64,000 nucleotides of DNA from JAJXWB01 sp046349085 (GTDB lineage Bacteria; Pseudomonadota; Alphaproteobacteria; Rhizobiales; Beijerinckiaceae): assembly GCA_046349085.1 (NCBI GenBank), contig JAXMDA010000002.1, positions 186,001 to 250,000 on the forward strand, in the 5' to 3' direction. Positions 28,382 to 39,236 of this stretch are shown piece after piece (position 1 is the first letter of the stretch; every line of letters starts with the position of its first letter). The notes below the pieces were generated by a model. That model had not been told where the DNA came from and ran no database searches. It saw only the letters and a program-made list of their open reading frames with translations. The position numbers and the translations under genes were made by a program.

Positions 28382-28749
28382 TCAGCCCGGATTTCGCGCT
28401 CCGCCACGGGCCAGCAGCGCGGCGGAGGGCGGCGTGGCGATGAGCGTGGCGATCAGCGGATGCTCGGTCGCCATGCGGGGCGCGGGCGGTCTTGTCAGGG
28501 CAATGGCTTCCTCGCGCACGGCCTTCGCAAGGGCGAGCTGCGCCTCGACCGCGTCGATGTCGCCGTGGCGATGGCGCGGGTCCGGCGTCACCATCAAAGG
28601 CCCGAGCGGCGTGAGGCCGGGCCGCTCGGCGGGCGTCGCCGGCGCCTGGCCTCCAGGATGCCGAGGGCGGCGCGGTCGCGGTCGAGCCATTCGTCCTCGT
28701 TGTCGAAAGAACGGGGGAGCGTTGGGACCCGAGTCGCAGATCTGCTCAT
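28382..28749 (-). CDS. hypothetical protein (frameshifted)
   Basis: A minus-strand reading of about 120 codons from ATG 28749: SRSATRVPTLPRSFDNEDEW, then after a shift HRHGDIDAVEAQLALAKAVREEA and TEHPLIATLIATPPSAALLA, with stop at 28382. The helical, charged N-terminal half looks protein-like, but I recognise no family. It lies between the ABM-like gene and the SDR gene, both on the opposite strand. It may not be a real gene. Confidence 0.3.
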
Positions 28750-28887
28750 GGCGGGGCGCTCGGCAGAATGTAGAGGACCTTCAGCCTAATCCGCGAAAGT
28801 TGCCCGGCGATTAAGCCGATGCCCACAATTGCCGTGGTTGGCGCACTTCGCGCCTCGCGCAAGACCTGCGCGAAAGGGGAGGATTTC

Positions 28888-29726
28888 ATGGGTCTGGTGG
28901 AGGGCAAGGTCGCGATCGTCACGGGCGGCACGAGCGGCATCGGCGCGCGCACGGTGGAACTGTTCGTCGAAGAGGGCGCTAGCGTCGTCTTTACCGGCCG
29001 ACGCGCGGCCGAGGGCGGGGCGCTGGCGGCAAAACTGGGCGGCAAGGCGCTTTTCATGGCGGCCGACGCGACCTCGGAAGGCGGACTGGATCCGCGTCGT
29101 CGGCGAGACGAAGCAGAAATACGGCCGGATCGACTGCCTGTTCAACAATGCCGGCAGCCCCGCGCCGACGGGCGGCATCGCCGGCGTTCCGGTCGATGGC
29201 TTCGACGCCGCGATGGCGCTGCTCGTGCGCTCCGTCATGCTCGGCATGAAGCATGTCGCCCCCGTCATGGTCGCGCAGAAGTCGGGGCTCGATCATCAAC
29301 AACGCCTCGATCGCCGCGCATCTGGCCGGCTATTCCTCTACTCCGCCGTCTACAGCGCGGCCAAGGCGACGACACCCTGACCACCTGCGTCGGCATGGAG
29401 CCAGGCGAGAGCAACGTGCGCGTCAATTCGATTTCGCCGGGCGCCATCGCCACCGGCATTCTCAAGGCGCTCGGCACATGGACGCGCCGGCCAGGCCGAT
29501 CAGATCGCGGAAGGCATGAAAGCCGGCTTCGCGAAGGCGCAGCCCATTCCGCGCGCGGGACTTCCCGACGACATCGCGCAATGCGCGCTATTCCTGGCGT
29601 CGGACCGCGCGAGGCTTCATCAATGCGACGGATATCGTCGTCGATGGCGGCGTCATCGGCGGACGGGCCTATTCGCCGCATCAGGAAATGCTGCGGCAGA
29701 CAGGGGCGGCGCTGGGCATCGGGTAG
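28888..29726 (+). CDS. SDR family NAD(P)-dependent oxidoreductase (frameshifted)
   Basis: A classical short-chain dehydrogenase, about 275 residues. Starting at ATG 28888 (GGGGAGG upstream) it shows GKVAIVTGGTSGIGARTVELF (Rossmann TGxxxGIG), then after a shift YGRIDCLFNNAGSP (NNAG motif), IINNASIAAHLAGYSS, and the YSAAKA-type active-site region near 29350. NVRVNSISPGAIATGI and PDDIAQCALFLASDRA follow, with a C-terminal VVDGGVIGG. The stop is TAG 29726. Substrate unknown. About four indels break it. Confidence 0.82.
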
Positions 29727-29839
29727 GCGGCGCGACAATGACTCTCCGCTCGCGGGGAGGTCGCGCAGCATAGCTGCGCGGGCGAGGAACCGATTGCCGC
29801 CGGGCGAGGAGCCCACCCGTCCGCCTTCGGCGGCCACCC

Positions 29840-30636
29840 TCCCATGGCGCCGGGGAGGATAATCCCCGGAACGGCTGCGTCGGCATGCGGTCGAGACGCG
29901 ATTCCGCCTCGTCCCGCAGGATCGGCAGGCCGATGGTCATGCCGTTCTGCCCCGTGGCGGAGCGCGGCGCGATAGGGCCGAACAGCCGGTCCAGATCGAC
30001 AGGTTGAAGCCGAAATTCGAATGCGTCTCGGCCGGCTCGATCAGATGATGCACGCGATGCATGTGTCCGGCGTCACGATCAGGGCGCGCGCCAGCGGCTC
30101 CACCTTCGGCAGCGTCGCGTTGGCGTGGTTGAACAGCGCGAGGCCGTTCAGCAGGATTTCGAAGGCGAGCGCCGCCCAGGGGGCGCGCCGAGCGCGAGAA
30201 CGGCCGCGCGGATCTTCAGCGCGAAGGAGATCGCGATCTCCAGCGGATGGAAAGCGCAGCGCCGTCGTCGAGGTCGTAGTCGAGATCGGCATGGTGCATC
30301 GGTGCAGCCGCGGGAAACGGGCAGGCGGTGAAAGACGACATGCTGCGCGAAGATGACGAAATCGAGCGCGAGGATCGAGGCGAGGCCCGCAAGCCAGGCC
30401 GGCGCGAGAACATTGAACAGCCCCATCCCGCGCTTGCGACAGCGCGACGCCCGCGAGCACCACGGGAAACAGCGCCCGCAGGACCAGCGCATCGACGGCG
30501 ACGATGGCGAGGGTGGACGGCCAGCGCCCAGCCGCCAGAAATTCAGGCGTCGTGCGGCGCAGCACCTCCACAGCGCCACGGCGGCGAAGATCGCGAAGGC
30601 CGAAGGCTCCAGCCGGATTTCCCAGTCCTGCGCCAC
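29840..30636 (-). CDS. sterol desaturase/fatty acid hydroxylase family protein (frameshifted)
   Basis: A membrane di-iron oxygenase-like protein. Minus-strand pieces: AQDWEIRLEPSAFAIFAAVALW at the N-terminus, LDFVIFAQHVVFHR, then HHADLDYDL-TALRFHPLEIAISF, FEILLNGLALFNHANATLP and further HHLIEPAETHSNFGFNLSIWD. The histidine clusters (HHAD, RFHP, FNHAN, HHLI) are the metal ligands of the family. The start is probably GTG 30636. The C-terminal end is unclear because of shifts. Confidence 0.78.
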
Positions 30637-30826
30637 TTTCCCGCCCTGCTTGCCTTGGATCAGCCTGCATTTGAGTAAGATCGCTCAAATGCGGCGGCAA
30701 ATCGTTTTCGCTGTCGAGCGCGCATATCGCGAAAAACCGGCATCCACTTTTCGCTGCGCGCGCTGGCCACTTCGCGTTGACTTCCCCGCATAAAAACCGA
30801 AAACACGGGGCGAATTCGGGAAGTCC

Positions 30827-31429
30827 ATGCCATCGAAGTCACGCTGATCGACAATTACGACAGTTTCACCTTCAACCCGGTGCACTATCTGGGCTCTCTC
30901 GGCGCGGATGTCACGGTGTGGCGGAACGACGCGCGCCTGGTCGCTGACATCATCGCGGACGCTCCCGACGCCATCGGCCTTGTCGCCCGGCTCCTGCACG
31001 CCGCGCGAGGCGGGCGTCTGCCTCGATCTTCATCCATGCCGCGAGCGCGACGATCCCGATGTTCGAGTTCGCCTCGGCCACCAGTCCATGGGCGAGGCGT
31101 TCGGCGGCGACGTCATCCGCGCGCTGCTGCCCATCCACGGCAAGATCGACGAGATCCGCCATTGCTGGCCAGAAGCTCCACGGCGTCAACGGCCCCTTCA
31201 AGGCGACGCGTTACCACCCTGGTCGTGGACCGGAGGACCCCTGCCGGCCGAACTGATGGTGACGGCGAGACGGCCGACGGGCTCATCATGGGGCTTTCCC
31301 ACCGCACGCGCCCTCGCACGGCGTACAGTTCCATCCGAGAGCATCGCTTCGAGCACGGCAAGACGATTCTCCCGCAATTTCCTCGATCTGGCGCAGCGCT
31401 GGAACGACACCCAACGCAAGGCCGCCTGA
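30827..31429 (+). CDS. trpG: anthranilate synthase component II (frameshifted)
   Basis: The glutamine amidotransferase subunit supplying ammonia to TrpE. In pieces: VTLIDNYDSFTFN, VHYLGSLGADVTVWRNDA, DAIVLSPGPCTPREAGVCLDL-like, FGVCLGHQSMGEAFGG with the catalytic cysteine, VHGVQFHPESIAS-like with the catalytic histidine, and a C-terminus FLDLAQRWNDTQRKAA with stop TGA 31427-31429. The start is near ATG 30827, with the first codons shifted. It is four bases from trpD, while its partner trpE lies about 5 kb away on the other strand. Confidence 0.83.
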
Positions 31430-31432
31430 GAG

Positions 31433-32454
31433 ATGGACTCCGTTCAACCCTACCTGGCCAAGGTTGCGACCGGCGCGCGCCTGACCTTCGACGAGGCGCG
31501 CGCGGCCTTCGACGACATGCTGTCGGGCGAAGTCACGCCCTCGCAGATGGGCGGCTTCCCATGGCGCTGCGCGTGCGCGGCGAGACGGTGGAGGAAATCA
31601 CCGGCGCCGTGACCGCGATGCGCGCAAAGATGTGCTGCGCGTGAACGCGCCCGAAGGCGCGATCGACATCGTCGGCACCGGCGGCGACGGCCACGGCCCT
31701 ACAATGTCTCGACTGCCTCCGCGCTGATCGTCGCGGGCTGCGGCGTGCACGTCGCCAAGCACGGCAATCGCGCGGCGTCTTCGCGCTCCGGCGCGAGCGA
31801 CGTGCTGACCGCGCTCGGCGTGAAGATCGGCATTCCCGCGGATGCCGTCGCCCTCTGCGTGCGCGAGGCGCATGTCGGCTTCATGATGGCGCAGGACCCA
31901 CGCTGCCATGCGCCACGTCGGCGCGACGCGCGGAGCTGGGCACGCGCACCATCTTCAACACTCGGACCGCTCTCCATCCGGCCGGCGTGAAGCGTCAGTT
32001 GCTCGGCGTCTTTTCGCGCGAATGGCTGGTGTCCATGGCTGAAACCCTGCGCGCGCTCGGCTCCGAGCGCGTGTGGCTGGTGCACGGCGCCGACGGCCTC
32101 GACGAGGCGTCACTACGACCGGCGTCACCCATGTCGTCGAACTCAAGGACGGCAATATTCACGCTTTCGACATCACGCCCGAAGATGCGGGTGAAGCGCG
32201 CGAGCCTTCGCCGATCTGAAGGGCGGCGACCCGTCGCACAATGCGGCCGCGCTGACCGCGGTGCTCGATGGCGCGCACGGTCCCTATCGCGACATCGCGA
32301 TCCTGAATTTCCGGCTGCCGCGCTCGTCGTCGCCGGCCGCGCCAACACCCAGCGGAGGGCGCGGCGCTCGCCGCGCGATCGATCGACGAGGGCAAAGCGC
32401 GCCGCGCTTGCGCGTCTCGTCGCCGTCTCCAACGCCGACGGAGCCACTGACCAT
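31433..32454 (+). CDS. trpD: anthranilate phosphoribosyltransferase (frameshifted)
   Basis: Second step of tryptophan synthesis. It starts at ATG 31433 with MDSVQPYLAKVATGARLTF, then MLSGEVTPSQMGGF, IDIVGTGGDG (phosphoribosyl-pyrophosphate binding), YNVSTASALIVAGCGVHVAKHGNRAASS, HVGFMMAQ, GPLS-PAGVKRQLLGVFS and GSERVWLVHGADGLDEAS. The C-terminal part is split between frames. The end is near 32450. The shifts are inferred to be errors. Confidence 0.84.
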
Positions 32455-33265
32455 GCCGGACGTCCTGCGCAAGATCGAGGCCTACAAGCGACGCGAGATC
32501 GCCGAGGCCAAGGTGCGGATGCCCTTCAAGACGCTGGAGCGCCAGGCGCGCGAGCACGATCCGCCGCGCGGCTTTTTGCGCGATCGAACGGCAGCACAGT
32601 CAGGGCCGCATCGCGCTGATCGCCGAAATCAAGAAGGCGAGCCCGTCCAAGGGCGTCATCCGCGAGGATTTCGATCCCGCCAAACTCGCCAAGGCTTACG
32701 AGCAGGGCGGGGCGACCTGTCTCTCGGTGCTGACCGACGCGCCCTCGTTCCAGGGCTCGCTCGCCAATCTCGAACTCTGCGCGCAAGGCGGCCGTCATGC
32801 CGGCGCTGCGCAAGGATTTCATGCTCGACTTCACCAGGTGGCCGAGGCGCGCGCGAACGGCGCTGACTGCATTCTCATCATCATGGCTTCGGTCGACGAT
32901 CTCGGCCGCCAAGGCGCTCAACGCCGCCGCGCACGATCTGCGCATGGACGCAAGGTCGAGATTCATGTCGAGGAGGAGTTGAAGCGCGCGCTGCAGCCGA
33001 GGCCCGCCTCATCGGCATCAATCGCGGATCTGCACACGTTCAAGGTCGATCTGGCGACCACCGAGCGCCTCGCGCCGAAAGTGCCGAAGGACAAGATCGT
33101 CGTCGCCGAAAGCGGCATCGAGACGCACGCCGATTGCGTGCGGCTGGAGCGGGCGGGCGTCGCCACCTTCCTGGTCGGCGAGACGCTGATGCGCAAGAAG
33201 GACGTCGCCGCCGCCACGCGCGCGAACTGCTGGTCGGCGAGACGGGCTGGCGCCGGCGCTTTACG
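32452..33265 (+). CDS. trpC: indole-3-glycerol phosphate synthase (frameshifted)
   Basis: Fourth step of tryptophan synthesis, a (beta/alpha)8 enzyme. It starts at ATG 32452: PDVLRKIEAYKRREIAEAK, then IALIAEIKKASPSKGVIREDFDP (catalytic lysine region), YEQGGATCLSVLTDAPSFQGS, PALRKDFMLD, DLHTFKVDL and DKIVVAESGIETHADCVRLE near the end. It follows trpD directly and precedes moaC, the usual Rhizobiales order. The end is approximate. Confidence 0.85.
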
Positions 33266-33274
33266 AGCAGGTTG

Positions 33275-33740
33275 ATGACCGTCTCGACGCCGGCGAGGCG
33301 CGATGGTCGATGTTTCCGAAAAGGCCGCGACCGATCGCATTGCGGTTGCCGAAGGCCGCGTCGTCATGGCGCGCGAGACGCTCGCGCTCTGCACGTCCGG
33401 CAACGCGAAGAAGGGCGACGTCTTTGCTGCCGCGCGCATCGCCGGCATCATGGCGGCCAAAAAGACGGCCGAACTCATCCTGCTCTGCCACCCGGATCGC
33501 GCTGACCAAGGTGACGGTGGATCTCGAGGCCGACGAGGCGCTGCCAGGCGTGCGTGACGGCGACGGCGAAGACAACCGGCCGCAGATCGGCGTCGAGATG
33601 GAGGCGCTGACGGCCGTGTCCGTCGCCTGCCCGACGATCTACGACATGCTGAAGGCCGCCGGATCGCGCCATGCGCATCGAAGGTGACGCTCATGGAGCA
33701 GCGCGGCGGCAAGTCCGGCGACTGGCGGCGCGAGACGTGA
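33275..33740 (+). CDS. moaC: cyclic pyranopterin monophosphate synthase (frameshifted)
   Basis: Completes the first phase of molybdenum cofactor synthesis. Pieces: MVDVSEKAATDRIAVAEGRV, RETLALCTSGNAKKGDVFAAARIAGIMAAKKTAELI (split over shifts), HPIALTKVTVDLE-like, then VGVEMEALTAVSVACPTIYDMLKAA and a C-terminus GKSGDWRRET with TGA 33738-33740. The start is near ATG 33275. About 155 residues, typical of the family. Confidence 0.86.
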
Positions 33741-33802
33741 ATGCGCAGCGTTTCACGCGTGATACTCCAACACGACCTTCATGCTGGCGAGCCTGCGCGG
33801 CA

Positions 33803-33875
33803 GGCGTCTCGAAGCATGGGGATTGCGGCCATCCTTCGAGACGCCCGCTTGCGCGGGCTCCTCGGGATGAGGCGC
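33803..33875. repeat. direct/inverted repeat copy upstream of moeA
   Basis: The sequence GCAGGCGTCTCGAAGCATG, with the pairing arm CTTCGAGACGCC (33834-33845), forms an imperfect hairpin. The same element in the same orientation occurs downstream of moeA (35201-35280), so moeA is bracketed by two copies. Confidence 0.75.
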
Positions 33876-33900
33876 TTGGCTGCGTAGAGGCGCATCGAGA

Positions 33901-35128
33901 ATGGCCCCAAGAATCTCCTCCCGTATCCGACGCGTCAGTGAAATCTCGACGAACTCCTCGCCCGTCGCCGGATCGAAACCCTGCCGCTGAACCATGCCTT
34001 CGGCCGCACGCTCGCGCGCGACCTCGTCTCGACCCAGCACGCAGCGTCTTGCGACGTATCGGCGATGGACGGCCGGGCGCGGTGCGCGCCGAAGATTGCC
34101 GCCCTGGAGAAGCGCGTGCTTCTGGCCGGCGAAAGCGCAGCGGGCCGGGCTTTGCGGCCAGCGTCAAGCCGGGCGAATGCGTGCGCATCTTCACCGGCGC
34201 GCCTGTGCCGCAAGGGCGCCGACGCCATTCTCATTCAGGAAGACGCCATCGCCGACGGCTTCGTCATCGGCGCGCGCGAGCTGATCCGCGAGGCCTGCAT
34301 ATTCGTCGCGCCGGCGTGGATTTTCGCGACGGCGAAATTGGCCTTTAAGGCCGGCGCGCGGCCTTGGCCCTGCGGAACTCTCGCGCTCGCCGCCGCGATG
34401 AACCATCCCACCGCGCCCGTTACGCGCCGCCCGCGCGTCGCGATCCTGGCGACAGGCGACGAACTACCGCCCGGCCAGACGCCGCTCCCGATCAGATCGT
34501 CTGCTCCAATCCTTTTCGCAGTGGCCGCCTACATGTCGAAGGCGCTGGCAGCAGGGTGATCGACCTCGGCATAGCCGGCGATGATTTCAAGGCGCTCGAG
34601 CGCGGCATTGCGAAGGCGTTGAGGTCGAGGCCGACATTCGTCACGCTCGGCGGCGCCCTCGGTCGGCGACCACGATCTCCGCAGTGGGTGTCGGCGCTGA
34701 CGAAGAGGGCATGGCCGGCTTCGGCGCATCGCCATGGCCGGGCAAGCCGCTGATCCACGGGCGTCTCGGCGACATGCACATCATGGGACTCGCCGGGCAA
34801 TCCGGTGTCCTCCATCGTATGCAGCCCTTCATCTTCCTTGTTCCGCTCGTGCGCAACTGGTGGGCGACCACGACGCCGGCTGACCGGACGCAGCCCGCAA
34901 CTCGGCGTCGATATGAAGGCGAACACCAGGAGGCAGGATTACCTGCGCGCCACGCTGGCGAGCGACGCCGAAGGCCGCGTGGTGGCCACGCCGCACGCGC
35001 TGCAGGATCTGTCGCTGCTCTCGATCTTCACGCGCTCGCAGGCGCTGCTGATCCGCCCGCCCGGCGCGCCGGCGGCGAAGGCGGGGGATGGGTGCAGGAT
35101 ATTGCGGCTCACGAGCGGCGGGCCCTAG
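33901..35128 (+). CDS. moeA: molybdopterin molybdotransferase MoeA (frameshifted)
   Basis: Inserts molybdate into adenylylated molybdopterin. Joined frames give PPVSDA, TLPLNHAFGRTLARDL-like, SAMDGYAVRAED-like, FAASVKPGECVRIFTGAPVPQG, ADAILIQEDAIADGF, AMNHPTAPVTRRPRVAILATGDEL, SRVIDLGIAGDDFKALE, GMAGFG, GKPLIHGRLGDMHIMGLAG, and a C-terminal domain with YLRATLASDAEGRVV and SGGP at TAG 35128. Every domain of the roughly 400-residue family is present. It is bracketed by two copies of a repeat. Confidence 0.82.
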
Positions 35129-35200
35129 TTCGCGCCGCCCATGCCCGCGCTTGTCGCGGGCATCCACGCCAAGCAGCGTCGTGTTGAGCGAGCCCGCGCA

Positions 35201-35280
35201 GCAGGCGTCTCGAAGCATGATCCAGAGTTGCTGCAGCCCCGGCCACCCTTCGAGACGCGCCTTTCAAGCGCCTCAGGGTG
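35201..35280. repeat. second copy of the GGCGTCTCGAAG repeat, downstream of moeA
   Basis: GCAGGCGTCTCGAAGCATG is followed by CTTCGAGACGC (35248-35258), matching the element at 33803-33875 in sequence and orientation. It lies in the gap between the convergent moeA and trpE genes. Confidence 0.75.
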
Positions 35281-35318
35281 AGAGTTCTTGAATTACGAGG
35301 ACGCGTGGCGAGGCGCGC

Positions 35319-36838
35319 CTACCGCCCGCGCTTGGCCTTGGTCGCGGAAGCGCACGGCTTCTTCCGCCGCGCGGAACAGCGCTGGTCGACTTGTTGACGC
35401 ATTCGCGATGCTCGTAGGCCGGCTCTGAATCGTAGACGATGCCGGCGCTGGCCTGCGCATGCATCTTGCCGTCCTTCACGATGGACGTGCGCAGCACGAT
35501 GCAGGTGTCCATGTCGCCCGTCGAGGAGAAATAGCCGATGCAGCCGGCGTAGATGCTGCGCTTGTCGACTTCCAGTTCGTCGATGATCTCCATCGCGCGA
35601 ACCTTCGGCGCGCCGGATACGGTGCCGGCGAGGAAGCCGCCGACAGCGCGTCGATGGCGTCGCGCGCCCCTCGGGTCGAGCTGGCCCACGACGTTCGACA
35701 CGATGTGCATGGCCGACGTAGCTGTAGCGCTCGATCGTGAACTGGTCCGTCACCTCGACCGTGCCGATCCGGGAAACGCGGCCGACGTCGTTGCGGCCGA
35801 GATCGAGCAGCATCAGATGTTCGGCGCGCTCCTTTTCATCCGCCTTGGCAGGTCGGCGGCGAGCGCCTCGTCCTCGGCGACCGTCTTGCCGCGCCAGCGT
35901 GCCGGCGATGGGGCGGATCGTCACTTCGCCCGCGCGCACGCACGAAATTTCGGGCTGGAGCAGACGATCTGGAAGCGCCGAAATCGAGATAGCAGGAAGG
36001 GCGCGGGATTCACGCGGCGCAGCGCGCGATAGAGCGCAAAGGCCGGCAGCGTGAAGGGGGCGGTGAAGCGCTGCGACAGCACGACCTGGAAAATGTCGCC
36101 GGCGCGAATGTATTCCTTCGCCTTCTCGACCATGGCGAGAAAACGCGGCTCCGGCGTGTTGGAGACGGGCTTTCGGCGAGCAGATGCGGATCGGTCGTCT
36201 CGTCGTGCGCGAGCGGCCCCTCGAGCCGCGCGACGACGGCGTCGATGCGGCTCGAGCGCGCGGTCGACGGCGCGCGCGGGAAAGGCCTTACGTCGCGCGC
36301 GCCGGCGGCGACGATCGAGATTTCGTCGCGCACGGAATCGAACACGGCGATCACCGTCGGCCGGATCATGATCGCGTCGGGCGTGCCGATCGGATCGGGC
36401 TTGGCCGGCGCCAGGCGCTCCATCTCGCGCACCATGTCGTAACAAGACCAGCCGAACACGCCCGCCGCCATCGGCGGCCATCCTTCCTTCTGCGGAATGG
36501 CGGATTCGGCGATCAGCGCGCGCAGCGCGACCAGCGGCTTCTCGGGACAGGGCTCGAAGGCGTCAGGCTCGGTGAGCGCGCGGCGGTTGATCTCCGCGCG
36601 CCCCGCGCTGGCGCGCCAGACGATGTCGGGATCGAGCCCGATCATCGAGTAGCGGCCGCGCGCAGCGCCGCCTTCGACGGATTCGAGCAGGAAGACGTTG
36701 CCTCTGCGGCCCGCCGATAGCTTCCAGGAAAGCCGGGGTGGGCGTCTCGAGATCCGCGACGAGCCGCGTCGAGACGAGCTGCGCCGCCCCGGATTCGTAT
36801 TCGCGTGAGAAGCCCGCGAAATCAGGTTCGGTACTCAC
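35319..36838 (-). CDS. trpE: anthranilate synthase component I (frameshifted)
   Basis: Chorismate to anthranilate, first step of tryptophan synthesis. It starts at GTG 36838 with VSTEPDFAGFSREYESGAAQLVSTRLVADLETPTPAFL (split), then VFGWSCYDMV, AKEYIRAGDIFQVVLSQRF, FLLSRF, LGRNDVGRVSRIGTVEVTDQ, and near the C-terminus FLAGTVSGAPKVRAMEIIDELE, YAGCIGYFSSTGDMDTCI. It ends AVRF-TKAKRGR with TAG at 35319. The GTG overlaps the stop of the upstream PpiD gene, so the two are probably coupled. It lies apart from trpGDC, on the opposite strand. Confidence 0.86.
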
Positions 36839-38783
36839 TGGTCGCCGCCGCCGCCCGTCGCCGCGCGCGGCGGCTTCGTTGATGCGCACGCCGAAGTCCT
36901 TTGCAGGCGCTGCACATATTCGGTCAGCAGGTCGTCGGCGATCACCGCCTTCAATTGCTTCGCCATGTCTCGATTGGCTTCAGGATCGGGTTGAACTCCG
37001 GCGTCGCCGTGTCGAAGATCTGGAACACCATGCGGCCGCCCGGCGCGTTCGCCGATCCCGCGCCATGATTGGGCTGGTTGAACACGGCGACGATCGCCTG
37101 CGGCTCGAATCCGTCCGCGCCGGTGCGCGACGCGTTGGAATTGTGCTTTAACTCCAGCTTTTCGTCGGCCGCGATCTTCGACAATTGCCCGCCGTCGCGC
37201 AGTTTCTTCACAAGTTCGGCAGCCTTGTCGGCAGGCGCTTGTCGGTGGTGTCGGCGCGCCAGGCGGCTGCGACCTTGTCCTTCACCTCGTCGAACGAAAG
37301 CTGACGCGCCGCAGATCCAGACCTTCTGCACTTCAGACCAGACATAGCCATTGTCCCTGGTCGAGATCGTTCGTTGTCGACGCCGTTGTCGGAGGCGAAG
37401 ACGGCGCGCGGCAACCAGGTCGGCCGGCGCGGCAGAGATCCGCAACGGGCAAGCCGTTGCGATCGAGGCGCGCTCGTCGATGGCGTCGATCGTGCCGCGC
37501 GTCGGGACTCGCCCGCAGCTTTCGCCACTTCCGCGAGCGATTTGCCCGAGCGCGCGCTGGTCCTCGATCTTGTCGTGCAGGACCTGCACGCTCTTCTTGG
37601 CGCGTTCGCGCGCGATCTCCACCTTGATCTCGCCGGCGACCTCCGCGAATGGCCGCGCGACGCCAGGCGTGATCGCGGTCACGCGCGGCGCCACGCCGAA
37701 CTTGCCGGCGACCAGCGCGCTGACCTCGCTCCAGCTCAGCGCGAAGGCGGCTCCGCTGTCGCCGGGTCGGACACCTGCGCGCGCGTCGGCGAGCCAGTCC
37801 TGTCCTTGGGCGAAAGCTTGCGTTCGCTCGCCACGCTGTCGAAGCTCGCGCCGCCCTTGATCTTGGCGGCGGCGGCCTGCACGCGGCTGGTTGGAAAGCC
37901 GATCTACTCACCTGGATGTCGCGCTTCTCTACCAGGCGTTCGAAGCGCGTGTCTTTGGCCGTGTCGTACACCTTCTGCGCATCGGCGTCGGACACGTCCC
38001 TCCGGCTTGGAGCGCTCGTCGGCGTTACGGCGAGCGTCACGATCCTGCGATATTGCGGAGCGAAGAATTGTGCCTTGCGGTCGTCGTAGAATTTCTTGAG
38101 CTCGTCCTCGGACGGCTGCGCGGCTTCGCCTGCGTTCGTCGACGTCAGGATTACATAGTCCACGCTGCGCGCCTGGCCGCGGTAGCGGTCTACGGCGGCA
38201 AGCATCGCCTGCGGCGTCTCCAGAGCGCCGGCGAGCGCCTCGCCGAGTTCCTGGCGCAGGTAGGTGGCCTTCTGCTCGCGCACGAAGCGTTCGTTGAACC
38301 CGTTGTCGCGCAGCACGGCGTCGAAGCGCGCGCGGTCGAAACCGCCGGTTATGGGGTCTTTGAACAGGGATCGGTCTACGAACGGACTTGGCGAGCTGCT
38401 CGTCGGACATGGCGAGCCCGAGGCTGCGCGTCTTCTGATCGAGCGCGGCCTCCGTGACGAGGCGTCCGAGCACCTGACGGTCGAGGCCGGCCTGCCGGGC
38501 CTCGTCATTGAAGTCACCACGCGGCGCATACGTTGCTGCAAGCGCTGCAATTCGCTCTGGTAGGCAGATCGATAGGCCTCGACGAGATTTCCGTCGAGCC
38601 GACGGTGCTGGGCATGCGCCCTGGCCGAGATCCGCGGAAAATGTCGCCAATGCCCCAGATGGCGAAGGACACGATGATGACGCCGAAGACGATCGTCATG
38701 ATCGCCTTGCCGAACCAGCTTTGAGACGCCGTGCGCAGGCCGTCGAGCAACGTGAATCCTCCGGAAAAATCGGCGCGGACCAT
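36835..38783 (-). CDS. PpiD/SurA-type periplasmic peptidyl-prolyl isomerase (frameshifted)
   Basis: A membrane-anchored periplasmic folding factor of about 640 residues. The N-terminus LLDGLRTASQSWFGKAIMTIVFGVIIVSFAIWG is the single transmembrane anchor typical of PpiD. A SurA-N-like helical part follows, with RQELGEALAGALETPQAMLAAVDRYRGQARSVDYVIL (in pieces). The parvulin and C-terminal parts are recognisable (VTAITPGVARPFAEVAGEIK, then QLKAVIADDLLTEYVQRLQ-like). It ends by a GTGA overlap with trpE. It is upstream of tpiA-secG-pyrG on the opposite strand, the usual Rhizobiales context. Confidence 0.78.
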
Positions 38784-38830
38784 ATAGAGCGCGCCGATGC
38801 AATGCGGGCCGGCCGCGATATATGGGCGGC

Positions 38831-39227
38831 ATGGTCTCCATCAAGCGTGTCTACGACCTCGAGAGGAAAGCGACGGCTATCGCGTTCTCGTCGATCGCCT
38901 GTGGCCGCGCGGCCTGACGCGACGAGGCGGCCATCGACGATTGGGCGGAGATCCGCGCCGAGCGGCCCCTGCGCAAATGGTTCGGCCACAAGCCGGAGCG
39001 CTGGGCCGCCTTCGAGAAGAAATATCGCGCCGAACTGCAGGAGGGCGGCGGCCGAGGCGCTGGCCGCGCTCAGGAAGCGCGCCGGGCTGATCACCCTGCT
39101 GACGGCGACCCGAGCCTCGACCATTCGCATGCGCGGGTTCTGCGGCGGCTGCTCGACGAGGACGACTGCGGCGAACGGCTCATTGGCGCGAAGCGCAGCC
39201 TGCTATCGCCCGCCGCAGATCGTTTAG
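38831..39227 (+). CDS. DUF488 domain-containing protein (frameshifted)
   Basis: A small protein of about 125 residues. Joined frames give VSIKRVYD, DGYRVLVDRLWPRGLTR, WAEIAPSGPLRKWFGHKPERWAAFEKKYRAELQ-like and LRKRAGLITLLTATR, the hallmark of the DUF488 family (RVxVDRLWPRG). The family has no firmly established role. It is divergent from the PpiD gene and a few bases upstream of tpiA. The last 30 codons are uncertain. Confidence 0.72.
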
Positions 39228-39236
39228 GAGACCGAA

